In this document: piece by piece, positions 54,333 to 63,016 of the stretch
Layout: the number at the start of each line of letters is the position of its first letter
Numbering within the stretch: the stretch's first letter is position 1
From: Spirochaetia bacterium UBA5763
GTDB lineage: Bacteria; Spirochaetota; UBA4802; UBA5550
Reading direction: 5' to 3'
Assembly: GCA_002418835.1 (NCBI GenBank)
Contig: DIEX01000024.1
Coordinates: 16,543-80,542, forward strand
DNA: 64,000 nt
The notes under the pieces: model-generated
What the model was told of the DNA's origin: nothing
The model's database searches: none
What the model saw: the letters and a program-made list of their open reading frames with translations, nothing else
Translations under genes and position numbers: made by a program

Positions 54333-55256
54333 CTATTTTTTTAAAAAACCTATACTGCGGCTCACCTTTCTGTCAAGATTCATGATATCATCATAGTATT
54401 TTTCAAGCTCGGAGTCAATTCCGAAATGGGCTCTCATCTGCTTCAGCATCTCTTTTAAAGTAGTGAGGTCCTGTCTTCTTGTTATAATACCGCTGTCGAT
54501 GGCCTGTTCTATAATCTCAAAATTATACTTCCTCAGGTTAACCCTGCAGAAAAAATCAAATCCATAAATCTGAAGCATTTTTGATATCGATTCACCGGAA
54601 TTCTGACTCTGGTACTCCTGGTGAAGCGGTGAATCCACAGCCCTTTTACTTGCCGCAGGCTTCACTGGAACAGAAACTGATTCATTTAGTTTTGGTGAAA
54701 CTGAGATTTTTTTCTCATTACCTATATTTTTAAGAAATTCCTCATTAACAGAAAGCTGAACTGTATAATTCTCGTCCTTCCATTCTTCAGTAAATTCCCT
54801 GAAATTCTTTTCAACATGCCTCTCAAATTCATCAAGCATAAGAGCTTTATTGAGGAACTTCCCTATGGGAGAATGATTGATATAAGACATCCGCGGAATT
54901 AGTTCCTTGATAATCTGCCCTGCGGTTTTCTTTTTGTGATACTCTTTTTCATACTCAGAGACCAGGGCATTATAAAAAATTTCTTTCAGTTTCTGGATTG
55001 TATGAAGATCGGCATCAATATAACCGGAAATTTTATCAAGATTCTTCCTCGACTCCTCTTTAGCGATCTCCATGATAAGAATTTTATGGGATTCTTTGAG
55101 AACACTCAACACTACTTCAAGTTCATTTTTTGTTATACCATATAAAGATATAATTTCGTTCTGAAAAGTATCTGAGTGCGGAATTGAATCAAGATTCAGA
55201 CTCTGATTATGAGCCACGATTTTTTTAAAAACTTTATCAACTATCTCATTCTTCAT
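54333..55256 (-). CDS. Uncharacterised helical protein
   Basis: A 307-residue, mostly helical and charged protein (Lys/Glu-rich N-terminal half), with a Ser/Pro-rich linker around 185-220 and a compact C-terminal region (LQIYGFDFFCRVNLRKYNFEIIEQAIDSGIITRRQDLTTL). No signal peptide, membrane segment or known motif is visible. The C-terminal part looks like a small folded domain. It is a single gene between a barrel gene and ilvB; the context gives no clear hint of role. Confidence 0.6.
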   Translation of the reverse strand: MKNEIVDKVFKKIVAHNQSLNLDSIPHSDTFQNEIISLYGITKNELEVVLSVLKESHKILIMEIAKEESRKNLDKISGYIDADLHTIQKLKEIFYNALVSEYEKEYHKKKTAGQIIKELIPRMSYINHSPIGKFLNKALMLDEFERHVEKNFREFTEEWKDENYTVQLSVNEEFLKNIGNEKKISVSPKLNESVSVPVKPAASKRAVDSPLHQEYQSQNSGESISKMLQIYGFDFFCRVNLRKYNFEIIEQAIDSGIITRRQDLTTLKEMLKQMRAHFGIDSELEKYYDDIMNLDRKVSRSIGFLKK

Positions 55257-55544
55257 GGCACATCTGACCTTTAAATCTCTCCCCGCTGCCGGAATACTTT
55301 ATAATACATAATTTCGAATAAAATTATAATTGTACAAAAAGGAAGCTTTTCTTTAATAATACAATCGGCTTAATTAATCACATAGTCAAAAACAATATGA
55401 TTCAAATCAAGCTTTTATAATAAAGAAAGAAAAAAAATTTGACAAATATTATGTGATTGAATAGCAGATTTTTCAAGTGTAATGTCCCTCATTTAAGATA
55501 TTGATAGTACCCATAAAAAAACTACCGCAAGGCAGGAGAATAAT

Positions 55545-57224
55545 TTGAAAATAAAAGGTTCCCAGATAATTGTCGAGTCACTTATCAAGGAGAATGTAGA
55601 ATACATGTTCGGGTACCCTGGAGGTGTTGTAATACCCATTTTCCATGAACTTTATCATGCACCGATTAAATTTATATTAAGCAGGCATGAGCAGGGAGCA
55701 ATTCACGCCGCAGACGGCTATGCCAGAGCCTCGGGAAAACCTGGAGTTGTTCTTGCCACAAGCGGCCCCGGAGCCACAAATCTCGTTACCGGAATAGCAA
55801 CCGCTCACCTGGATTCAGTACCTCTTGTTGTATTTACGGGGCAGGTTTCAACTAACATGATTGGAAATGACGCTTTCCAGGAGGTTGATGTCACAGGGAT
55901 AACAAGGCCTATTTCAAAACATAACTACCTTGTGCAGGATATAAAAGATCTGGCAAGAATAATAAAAGAGGCATTTTACATAGCAACTACAGGAAGGCCG
56001 GGGCCTGTTATAATTGATGTGCCGGTGGATATATCAAACGGATTACACAAGTTTGAATATCCTGACAGCATATCAATGAGAAGCTACAAACCCACATATG
56101 ACGGACACCCGGGCCAGATAATAAAGGCATGCAAACTTATAGAGTCATCTAAAAAACCTGTAATCTACGCAGGTGGAGGAGTAATTATCTCCGAAGCATC
56201 TGAAGAATTAAGAGAATTTTCCAAAAAGACAGGAATTCCTGTAACAACAACACTCCTCGGGATGGGAGCCTTTCCGGAGACAGATCCCCTCTCCCTTGAA
56301 ATGCTCGGAATGCATGGAACATATTTTGCAAATTACACAATTCATAACTCTGATCTCCTCATTGCCATTGGAGCCCGTTTCGATGACAGGGTAACAGGAA
56401 AAATAAGCGAGTTTATACCGCACGCAAAAGTAATCCATATAGATATTGACCCGGCGTCAGTAAGTAAAAATGTTCTTGTGGATGTACCCATCGTTGGTGA
56501 CTGTAAAAAAGTCCTGCGGGAGATGATTAAAGAAGTTAAAGCTCCGGAAATTGACGATTGGGTAGCGGAAGTCAAAAAAGTCAAAAAGGAGAACCCCCTT
56601 CAGTACGAAGACAGTGAAGAGGAGATCAAGCCTCAATATGTTATTGAACAGCTCTATAAAGAGACAAAAGGTAAAGCTGTAATCACCACAGAGGTGGGTC
56701 AGAACCAGATGTGGGCAGCACAGTTCTATAAATATACTGAACCAAGAACATTCATATCATCCGGCGGCCTAGGGACAATGGGCTTCGGCCTTCCGGCTGC
56801 AATAGGAGCGCAGCTTGCAAGGCCTGACAGACGGGTAATTGATATAGCGGGCGACGGCTCAATCCAGATGAACGTTCAGGAACTTATTGTAGCAGCACAG
56901 AACAGACTCCCTGTTATTGTTGCCATTCTTAATAACGGATTCCTGGGGATGGTACGTCAGTGGCAGCAGCTTTTCTGGGACAAAAGATACTCTCATACAT
57001 GTATAAACTATGCGCCGGACTTTGTAAAACTTGCCGAAGCATACAATTGTGAGGGTATAAGGGTAACAAAAAAAGAGGAAGTGATCCCGGCTATAAAAAA
57101 AGCGCTTAAAATCACAGATAAACCGATTATTATCGATTTCGTTGTTTCAAAAGAGGAAAACGTGTATCCCATGGTTCCCGCAGGGAAAACAATCAAAGAT
57201 ACAATAATGAATGAATTAGCGTAG
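55545..57224 (+). CDS. ilvB: Acetolactate synthase large subunit
   Basis: The 559-residue protein starts at TTG with AGGAG seven bases before it. It has the catalytic Glu region SRHEQGAIHAADGYARASGKPG, and the thiamine diphosphate motif GDGSIQMNVQELIVAAQNRLPV. It condenses pyruvate to acetolactate or with 2-oxobutyrate in valine and isoleucine synthesis. A possible TTGACA -35 lies at 55439-55444. I found no leader peptide attenuator or T-box in the 288-base gap. First gene of ilvB-ilvN-ilvC. Confidence 0.95.
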   Translation: MKIKGSQIIVESLIKENVEYMFGYPGGVVIPIFHELYHAPIKFILSRHEQGAIHAADGYARASGKPGVVLATSGPGATNLVTGIATAHLDSVPLVVFTGQVSTNMIGNDAFQEVDVTGITRPISKHNYLVQDIKDLARIIKEAFYIATTGRPGPVIIDVPVDISNGLHKFEYPDSISMRSYKPTYDGHPGQIIKACKLIESSKKPVIYAGGGVIISEASEELREFSKKTGIPVTTTLLGMGAFPETDPLSLEMLGMHGTYFANYTIHNSDLLIAIGARFDDRVTGKISEFIPHAKVIHIDIDPASVSKNVLVDVPIVGDCKKVLREMIKEVKAPEIDDWVAEVKKVKKENPLQYEDSEEEIKPQYVIEQLYKETKGKAVITTEVGQNQMWAAQFYKYTEPRTFISSGGLGTMGFGLPAAIGAQLARPDRRVIDIAGDGSIQMNVQELIVAAQNRLPVIVAILNNGFLGMVRQWQQLFWDKRYSHTCINYAPDFVKLAEAYNCEGIRVTKKEEVIPAIKKALKITDKPIIIDFVVSKEENVYPMVPAGKTIKDTIMNELA

Positions 57225-57231
57225 GTAAAAT

Positions 57232-57714
57232 ATGAGCCAGCATGTAATATCAATAAAGGTTGAAAACAAGTTCGGAGTGCTCGCGAGAGTTGCCGGCCTC
57301 TTCTCTGCAAGGGGATACAATATCGATTCACTCTCGGTAAGCAAGACAGAGCACGAGGATATCTCTGTAATGACAATTGTTGTCAACGGGGATGACAGGG
57401 TTCTTGAACAGGTAAAAAAACAGTTGAATAAACTGATAGATGTAATCAAAGTTTCAGATCATTCACAGCAGTCTTCTATTTACAGAGAGCTTGCTCTTGT
57501 AAAGATAAACTGTCCCGCGCCCAAGAGAGGCGAGATTCTTCAGCTTGCAGAACTCTTTCAGGCGGAAGTTGCGGATGTTGCCTTAAAGAGCATAACATTC
57601 GCTGTAAAAGGGGATTCTGAAAAAATCGACAGGTTTGTGGAACTCACAACACCCTACGGAATCAAGGAATCAATGCGTACAGGACTTGTATCAATTCTGA
57701 AAGACAAGGATTGA
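57232..57714 (+). CDS. ilvN: Acetolactate synthase small (regulatory) subunit
   Basis: The 160-residue protein has an N-terminal ACT domain with HVISIKVENKFGVLARVAGLFSARGYNIDSLSV and a C-terminal ACT-like domain. It confers valine feedback inhibition on IlvB. It starts seven bases after ilvB. Confidence 0.95.
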   Translation: MSQHVISIKVENKFGVLARVAGLFSARGYNIDSLSVSKTEHEDISVMTIVVNGDDRVLEQVKKQLNKLIDVIKVSDHSQQSSIYRELALVKINCPAPKRGEILQLAELFQAEVADVALKSITFAVKGDSEKIDRFVELTTPYGIKESMRTGLVSILKDKD

Positions 57715-57764
57715 TCGGGACTGAAACGAGCAAATAATATAAGAACTTTATAAGGAGAAGAACA

Positions 57765-58760
57765 ATGGCTAAGATGTATTATGAAAAAGACGCTGACATC
57801 AGCATCCTGAAAAATAAAACTATTGCAGTTATAGGATACGGAAGCCAGGGCCACTCGCAGGCACAGAACCTCAGAGACAGCGGACTTAATGTAATAATCG
57901 CTGAAGTTAAAGGGACTGAGAACTACAAACTCGCTGTATCTCACAACTTCACACCAGTAACAGCAAAAGAAGCAGCCGAAAAAGCTGATATGATTCAGAT
58001 ACTTGCGCCGGATCACATTCAGGAAAAAATCTACAGGGAAGATATAGCTCCTTTTATGAAAAAAGGGAAAACACTTGTTTTCTCTCACGGATTCAACATT
58101 CACTACAAGAGAATCCTTCCACCGGCAGATGTTGATGTAATCATGATTGCGCCAAAAGGCCCGGGCCACCTTGTAAGAAGCGAATATGTCAAGGGCGGCG
58201 GCGTTCCATGTCTTATAGCTATTCATAACGATGCCTCCAAAAAAGCAAAAAAACTCGCACTTGCTTATGCTGACGGAATCGGCGGAACAAGAGGCGGTGT
58301 TATTGAGACAACATTCAAAGAAGAGACAGAAACAGACCTTTTCGGCGAGCAGGCAGTTCTCTGCGGCGGCGCGTCTCACCTTGTAAAAGCCGGATTCGAA
58401 ACACTTGTAAATGCCGGATACCAGCCGGAGATAGCATACTTTGAGTGTCTCCACGAACTGAAACTCATTGTTGACCTATTCTACCAGGGTGGAATCAACT
58501 ACATGAGATATTCAGTATCTGATACAGCTGAATATGGCGACTATGTAAGCGGCCCGAGAATCGTAACTGACAAAACCAAGAAAGAGATGGAGAAGATCCT
58601 GAAGGAGATCCAGAACGGTACTTTCGCTAAAAACTGGATTAAAGAAAATGAAACAGGCCGTCCATTCTTCAACAAGGTTAAAAAAGAGGAGAGAGAACAC
58701 CAGATTGAAAAAGTCGGTGCAAAACTCCGCAAAATGATGAAGTGGATTGACGCAAAATAG
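57765..58760 (+). CDS. ilvC: Ketol-acid reductoisomerase, class I
   Basis: The 331-residue protein has the Rossmann fingerprint IGYGSQGHSQAQNLRDSG, the cofactor loop IIAEVKGTENYKLA, and metal-binding acids in TFKEETETDLFGEQAVLCGG. It converts acetolactate to 2,3-dihydroxy-isovalerate. The cofactor loop differs from the usual GLRPGS form: it has Glu and no conserved Arg, which might favour NADH; that is inference. It is followed by an inverted repeat at 58768-58812. Confidence 0.95.
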   Translation: MAKMYYEKDADISILKNKTIAVIGYGSQGHSQAQNLRDSGLNVIIAEVKGTENYKLAVSHNFTPVTAKEAAEKADMIQILAPDHIQEKIYREDIAPFMKKGKTLVFSHGFNIHYKRILPPADVDVIMIAPKGPGHLVRSEYVKGGGVPCLIAIHNDASKKAKKLALAYADGIGGTRGGVIETTFKEETETDLFGEQAVLCGGASHLVKAGFETLVNAGYQPEIAYFECLHELKLIVDLFYQGGINYMRYSVSDTAEYGDYVSGPRIVTDKTKKEMEKILKEIQNGTFAKNWIKENETGRPFFNKVKKEEREHQIEKVGAKLRKMMKWIDAK

Positions 58761-58767
58761 AAGCAGA

Positions 58768-58812
58768 TCACGTTCGTAGGGAACAGGCATGCCTGTTCCC
58801 TACGAACGTGAT
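58768..58812. repeat. Inverted repeat after ilvC, probable terminator
   Basis: ATCACGTTCGTA then GGG AACAGGCA (left arm to 58790) pairs with TGCCTGTT CC TACGAACGTGAT (right arm from 58791); the only defect is one extra G in the left arm. It is followed by AAAATTTTTAAAAA. It may act as an ilvC terminator or belong to a dispersed repeat family of the CGTAGGGxxAGGC type. Confidence 0.55.
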
Positions 58813-58849
58813 AAAATTTTTAAAAATTTTTAAAAAAAATAAAATTCTA

Positions 58850-58879
58850 TTGACTTAAAAACGCCTATGTTCTAAATAT
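58850..58879 (+). promoter_or_regulatory. Possible promoter of the 5S rRNA gene
   Basis: TTGACT (58850-58855) is followed after 17 bases by TAAATA in an AT-rich stretch, about 27 bases before the 5S start. The -10 match is weak. Confidence 0.35.
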
Positions 58880-58904
58880 GATTCATCAACGAGAGAAACT
58901 ATTT

Positions 58905-59022
<118 letters not shown>

Positions 59023-59034
59023 TTAAATATAATA

Positions 59035-59063
59035 AAAAACGACATCACAGAATGTCTTTTTTT
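59035..59063 (+). terminator. Intrinsic terminator of the 5S gene
   Basis: AAAAAACGACAT, loop CACAGA, ATGTC then seven T (59052-59063), ten bases past the 5S end. Confidence 0.65.
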
Positions 59064-59113
59064 ATGCCCGGAAAAGATCAGCATCCTCTGTCACCATGGC
59101 AAAAAAACACACT

Positions 59114-60742
59114 TCAATCGATTACAGCTGTGAAAGTAATGGGGAACGATGCATTACTGCTGATATTCTCAATGGTCACTCCTGAATCACCTGTTTTTGA
59201 GGTTACAGTCGATCCGGTATAATAACTGCTCCCCGGAGAAGATGAGACTGTCAGAGTATTATTATTCTCCTGACAGAAGAGATCTCCAGCATTCACGGCA
59301 TAAATTGGATTAGTCCATAATTCTCCCGGTTCATCAGAAGTTGAGGCCTCCACAATATTTACTCCATGAACTCTCGATGAACCATTGTTTACCGCGCCTG
59401 CACTTAAATAACTATTGATTATCCCTTCATGTATATGCGTAATGAGAATCCCTGTTCCAGGCACAAACCACTCTGTTGTAAGATTTGATGTTCTCTTCCC
59501 CTCAAGAAAAAGATACTGAGCGTTATATGGATCATTAAGCCCTATCCGAAATGCATGGTGACTCGCTTCCATGTCATTAATTGTTCCATTTATACGGGTA
59601 ACAGAATTACTTTCTGAACCGCATGACAGAGCAGCGGTAATAATTATAAAATATACCGATGCAGTTACACCTTTCATAACCGGTGAAAGTCGCATAGATG
59701 TCGCCGGGATAATTACAAGGAGAGCAATCAGCAACACAAAAAGCATCTTAATCCATTTGTCATATCTGTATATTCCTACACCGGGCGTAATTGAGGAAAG
59801 ATTAATCCATCCGGAACCGCCGGTTTTAAACCGCTCCCAGGCCAGAAGTGGTGCTGGCCTTGTACCTTTTGCATCATCTCCCCATGAACCGGAGCCCATC
59901 AAACTCCAGCCCCCCACTCCATTGGTTACATTGCTTGTATCATAGAGATCCGGCAGGCCGAGAACATGGCCCAGTTCATGACAGAATACTCCGATTGTAG
60001 AATCACCGGCAGCTGCAACATACTCAGGCTGGATTGTGTAGACATTAAAGGTCACACCATCAGTTGCAACTGAACCGTCACCATCGCCATGATTCTTCGC
60101 ACTCGCAAGGTCCCATTGATGGGACCATATATCATTTGAGTCACCTGCCGGAGTCTCCTCACCGGGACCGCAATGTATTATTATAACAGTATCAATAGTT
60201 CCATTATTATCATTATCATAAATACTGAAATCAGTTGATGCGCCTGATGCAGCAACAAGCAGGTTAACTGCTGTATTAACAAGTTCCCCCGGGTGTGCAT
60301 CATCACCTGAAACATTCCCGCCATAATAAGTCCGTGTTTCCGGAAGTTCTACCGGACCGTAAACATCAAACTGCATTGTGAGCCTGCCGTTTGACATGTC
60401 GCTGTAATATTTTTTTACAGAAAGATCTGTTGAGGCAACACCGTTCATAAGATTTGAATAAAATGCTGTTGTACTTAAAACGGTGTTAAAGTTCACATCC
60501 GAATATCTGACAAGCAGCACCGGAATCCTCATAGTACCGGATGCCAGAGATGAGGCCTTGTTCATGTTCATTCCGCTCTTTGACTGCATGGCGGATACTT
60601 TCTTACTAAGCTCTGAAGCTCCCCCGTCTTTCCTGTATTTTTCTAAAAGATCAGGATGAGGAGGCATTGCATGAAGAGTAAAACTCCCTGTAATAAGAAT
60701 AAGCAGTATTGCTGCAATATATTTCCTGAATAACATTAACAT
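59114..60742 (-). CDS. Secreted M6-family metallopeptidase with an in-frame hydrophobic insertion
   Basis: The 542-residue protein has a signal peptide (residues 5-25, IAAILLILITGSFTLHA), a zinc site HELGHVLGLPDLYD (255-268), and M6 features GGWSLMGSGSWGDD. After SGWINLSSITPG it is interrupted by residues 329-390, which hold two hydrophobic stretches (333-349 and 360-373) and a lipobox-like ITAALSC at C374, before resuming with MEASHHAFRIGLNDPYNAQYLFLEGKR. The inserted 186 bp is an exact multiple of three and is flanked by the 6-bp direct repeat TGTCAT (59572-59577 and 59758-59763). Function: probably secreted endopeptidase; whether the enzyme tolerates this insert is unknown. Confidence 0.8.
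   Translation of the reverse strand: MLMLFRKYIAAILLILITGSFTLHAMPPHPDLLEKYRKDGGASELSKKVSAMQSKSGMNMNKASSLASGTMRIPVLLVRYSDVNFNTVLSTTAFYSNLMNGVASTDLSVKKYYSDMSNGRLTMQFDVYGPVELPETRTYYGGNVSGDDAHPGELVNTAVNLLVAASGASTDFSIYDNDNNGTIDTVIIIHCGPGEETPAGDSNDIWSHQWDLASAKNHGDGDGSVATDGVTFNVYTIQPEYVAAAGDSTIGVFCHELGHVLGLPDLYDTSNVTNGVGGWSLMGSGSWGDDAKGTRPAPLLAWERFKTGGSGWINLSSITPGVGIYRYDKWIKMLFVLLIALLVIIPATSMRLSPVMKGVTASVYFIIITAALSCGSESNSVTRINGTINDMEASHHAFRIGLNDPYNAQYLFLEGKRTSNLTTEWFVPGTGILITHIHEGIINSYLSAGAVNNGSSRVHGVNIVEASTSDEPGELWTNPIYAVNAGDLFCQENNNTLTVSSSPGSSYYTGSTVTSKTGDSGVTIENISSNASFPITFTAVID
59572..59763 (-). other. In-frame 186-bp insertion within the M6 peptidase gene
   Basis: The direct repeats TGTCAT at both ends are 186 bases apart, equal to 62 codons. 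The insert encodes two hydrophobic segments. Removing it joins YRYD with MEASHH in frame. Terminal inverted repeats are not evident. Confidence 0.5.
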
Positions 60743-60771
60743 TCTCTTTATTATAACGAATTAGTTTGTTC

Positions 60772-60857
60772 CTGTCATTTCGAACGTATGTGAGAAATCT
60801 ATAAATAATCGTAAAAAAACAGATTTCTCAGTCGCTGTCGCTTCTTCGAAATGACAG
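60772..60857. repeat. Imperfect palindromic repeat, 86 bp
   Basis: CTGTCATTTCGAA (60772-60784) at the left and TTCGAAATGACAG (60845-60857) at the right form the outer stem; GAGAAATCT (60792-60800) and AGATTTCTC (60821-60829) form an inner stem. The text resembles the TTCGAAATGACAG-type repeats common between genes. It lies upstream of the M6 gene start. Confidence 0.6.
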
Positions 60858-60938
60858 ATTCGGACTATTTCAAACGTTAACCGCTATAATATACAGATTA
60901 AATAGCCCAGGTTTTCCGTTAAATATATCTATAACCGT

Positions 60939-61240
60939 TCAGCTTTTAAACACATCAATCTCCAGCATCCCGTCAATTGCTGAAAATACATTACAGTTCA
61001 GATCTATAGTATAATGAGTAATTCCTCCATTTATCCACTTTTTCAGAGATGAATTAAATTTTTCAGCAGCATGTTCCCCGAAGGGGAGAACCTGCACCGG
61101 CGGCAGGCCGGCAAAGAATTTTTCCGGTCTTTTCTCCGCGTCTTTGCTCCTCCGCGAGAGACTTTTTTTAAAAATTCCCCGACCAAACATGCTTGACACA
61201 AAAAGAGTAAAAATGAGCAGAATAATACTCCGGTATTAAG
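60939..61240. other. Intergenic remnant with GCAAAGACGC-type sequence
   Basis: This 300-base stretch between the palindromic repeat and dusB has a minus-strand reading frame of 86 codons with no recognisable protein and an inverted GCGTCTTTGCTCCTCCGCGAGAG text at 61137-61160. I read it as decayed or repeat-derived DNA rather than a gene. Confidence 0.4.
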
Positions 61241-62170
61241 ATGATAGAACTTGGCAGAATAAAACTCGCGGGTCCCCTGGTGCTGGCTCCCATCGCGGGA
61301 TTCACTGACTCCCCTTTCAGGAAGATATGCGTAAGCCACGGATGCGGCCTCACAATGACAGAGCTCATCAGTGCAGAGGGGATCGTGCGGAAGAACAAAA
61401 AGACAATGGATCTACTGAAATTCACAGAGGAGGAACGCCCCTTTGCTATTCAGATATTCGGAAGAAAACCGGAAACCGTAGCAGCAGCCGCTGAGGTAGT
61501 GGAAGCTCTCTCTCCGGATCTGATCGATATAAACATGGGGTGCCCTGCACGTAAGGTCGTGGGTTCAGGCAACGGCGCATCGCTCCTTAGAGATCCTCAG
61601 CTTGTGAACAGGATAGCTGAAGCTGTTGTTAAAAAAACAAAACTTCCTGTTTCAGCAAAAATCCGCATTGGCTGGGACGAGGCGAGCCTCAACTACCTTG
61701 ATGTAGTGAAGGCTCTTGAAGATGCCGGAGTTTCCATGATTATTGTTCACGGCAGAACACGGGCTCAGCAGTACAGCGGGAGAGCTGACTGGAATATAAT
61801 AAAGGAAATCCGGGAGAAATCATCTGTACCTGTCATAGGCAACGGCGACATTGATTCATATGAATCTGCTTACAGAATGATGGAATTTTCCGGATGCCCC
61901 GCTGTCATGATCGGGAGAGGCGCAATCGGTAACCCGTGGATATTCAGCGGCAGGACTCCGGAATCGCGGGAAATAATTGAAACAGTTAAACTCCATCTTG
62001 ATCTCATGCTTGACGAATATGGAAACCGCGGTATACATATGATGCGGAAGCATATTGTGCGTTACATACATGGAACAAAAAATGCCGCTAAAGCAAGAAG
62101 CTCAATCGTAAAGGCCGTGAGCAGGGAAGAGATTATAACCATACTTGACGAACTGGAAGAATCGGAATGA
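61241..62170 (+). CDS. dusB: tRNA-dihydrouridine synthase
   Basis: The 309-residue TIM-barrel flavoprotein has APIAGFTDSPFRKICVSHG, the catalytic Cys in DINMGCPARKVVGSGNGASL, and VHGRTRAQQYSGRADW. It reduces uridines in the tRNA D-loop. Its stop overlaps the acpS start (ATGA). The start was taken at the first ATG, with a weak CCGG-like ribosome site. Confidence 0.93.
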   Translation: MIELGRIKLAGPLVLAPIAGFTDSPFRKICVSHGCGLTMTELISAEGIVRKNKKTMDLLKFTEEERPFAIQIFGRKPETVAAAAEVVEALSPDLIDINMGCPARKVVGSGNGASLLRDPQLVNRIAEAVVKKTKLPVSAKIRIGWDEASLNYLDVVKALEDAGVSMIIVHGRTRAQQYSGRADWNIIKEIREKSSVPVIGNGDIDSYESAYRMMEFSGCPAVMIGRGAIGNPWIFSGRTPESREIIETVKLHLDLMLDEYGNRGIHMMRKHIVRYIHGTKNAAKARSSIVKAVSREEIITILDELEESE

Positions 62171-62535
62171 TTACAGGCACTGGGATTGACATAGCAAATA
62201 CCGTAAGAATAAAAAAACTCCTGGATGAGCATGGAGAGAGATTCATCAGCAAAGTTCTCTCCCCTGAAGAAAAAAAAACCATGCCTGAAGCCAGGGCTGT
62301 GGAATACATTTCAGGTCGCTTCGCTGCGAAGGAAGCACTTGCAAAAGCAACAGAGATGAAATTCACCCTTACAAAAGTTTCAGTTATCAACGACAGTAAA
62401 GGTAAGCCATATTTCACCGGGGACTTCTTTACAAAAGAACTCGCCGGAACGAAAGTGCATCTGTCCATATCTCATGACACTGATTATGCTGCCGCATTTG
62501 TAATTATCGAATCCATAGAGGAGATAAAAAGATGA
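62167..62535 (+). CDS. acpS: Holo-acyl carrier protein synthase
   Basis: The 122-residue protein has the conserved GTGIDIANTVRI and SGRFAAKEALAKA, with the Mg2+-binding Asp and Glu. It transfers phosphopantetheine from CoA to AcpP (encoded at 3275). The start overlaps dusB and the stop overlaps ybaK (each ATGA). Confidence 0.93.
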   Translation: MITGTGIDIANTVRIKKLLDEHGERFISKVLSPEEKKTMPEARAVEYISGRFAAKEALAKATEMKFTLTKVSVINDSKGKPYFTGDFFTKELAGTKVHLSISHDTDYAAAFVIIESIEEIKR

Positions 62536-63011
62536 TCCCTGAAAATGTACAGAAAGCTCTCCATCTGCACGGCCTTGAAGCCCTGGAATTTGAAGAGGGG
62601 AGCACTCCTACATCAGAACTTGCTGCACAGAAACTCGGCGTAGCCACAGGACAGATTGCTAAATCGATACTGATGAAAGGGAAGGATGAAGTATTCCGCA
62701 TGATCCTCTGCGCCGGAGACAGAAAGATATCAACGTCGCAGCTGAAAAAATTGATAGGCGTCAAAGCCCGCATGGCAACAGCTGAAGAGGTTTACGAAAC
62801 AACAGGGTTCCGGCCCGGAGGAGTGAGCCCATTCGGTGTAGCAGGGATGGAAATTTTTATTGATGAAAGCCTGGCTGAATACTCAACAGTTTATCCCTCT
62901 GCGGGGAACGATGCTTCCGGTGTCCCTGTCACTTTTGACATGCTTCTGGAGATCACAGGGAACAGGAGATGCGCTGTGACAGTATCAATAGTATCAAGTG
63001 AGGAGGAGTAA
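62532..63011 (+). CDS. YbaK/EbsC-type aminoacyl-tRNA deacylase
   Basis: The 159-residue protein belongs to the YbaK/ProX editing family: LGVATGQIAKSILMKG, LCAGDRKISTSQLKKLIG and TGFRPGGVSPFGVAG are the family marks, with the conserved Lys in the first motif. Such proteins hydrolyse misacylated tRNA, often Cys- or Ala-tRNAPro; the exact substrate is not readable. Last gene of dusB-acpS-ybaK. Confidence 0.87.
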   Translation: MIPENVQKALHLHGLEALEFEEGSTPTSELAAQKLGVATGQIAKSILMKGKDEVFRMILCAGDRKISTSQLKKLIGVKARMATAEEVYETTGFRPGGVSPFGVAGMEIFIDESLAEYSTVYPSAGNDASGVPVTFDMLLEITGNRRCAVTVSIVSSEEE

Positions 63012-63016
63012 TCCTT

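Noticed and set aside
55257..55544. Leader peptide or T-box attenuator before ilvB
   Set aside because: No Ile/Leu/Val-rich short frame, no T-box core and no terminator-antiterminator pair were seen.
60939..61199. An 86-codon minus-strand reading frame upstream of dusB
   Set aside because: Overlaps repeat-type sequence and shows no recognisable domain; reported as intergenic remnant instead.
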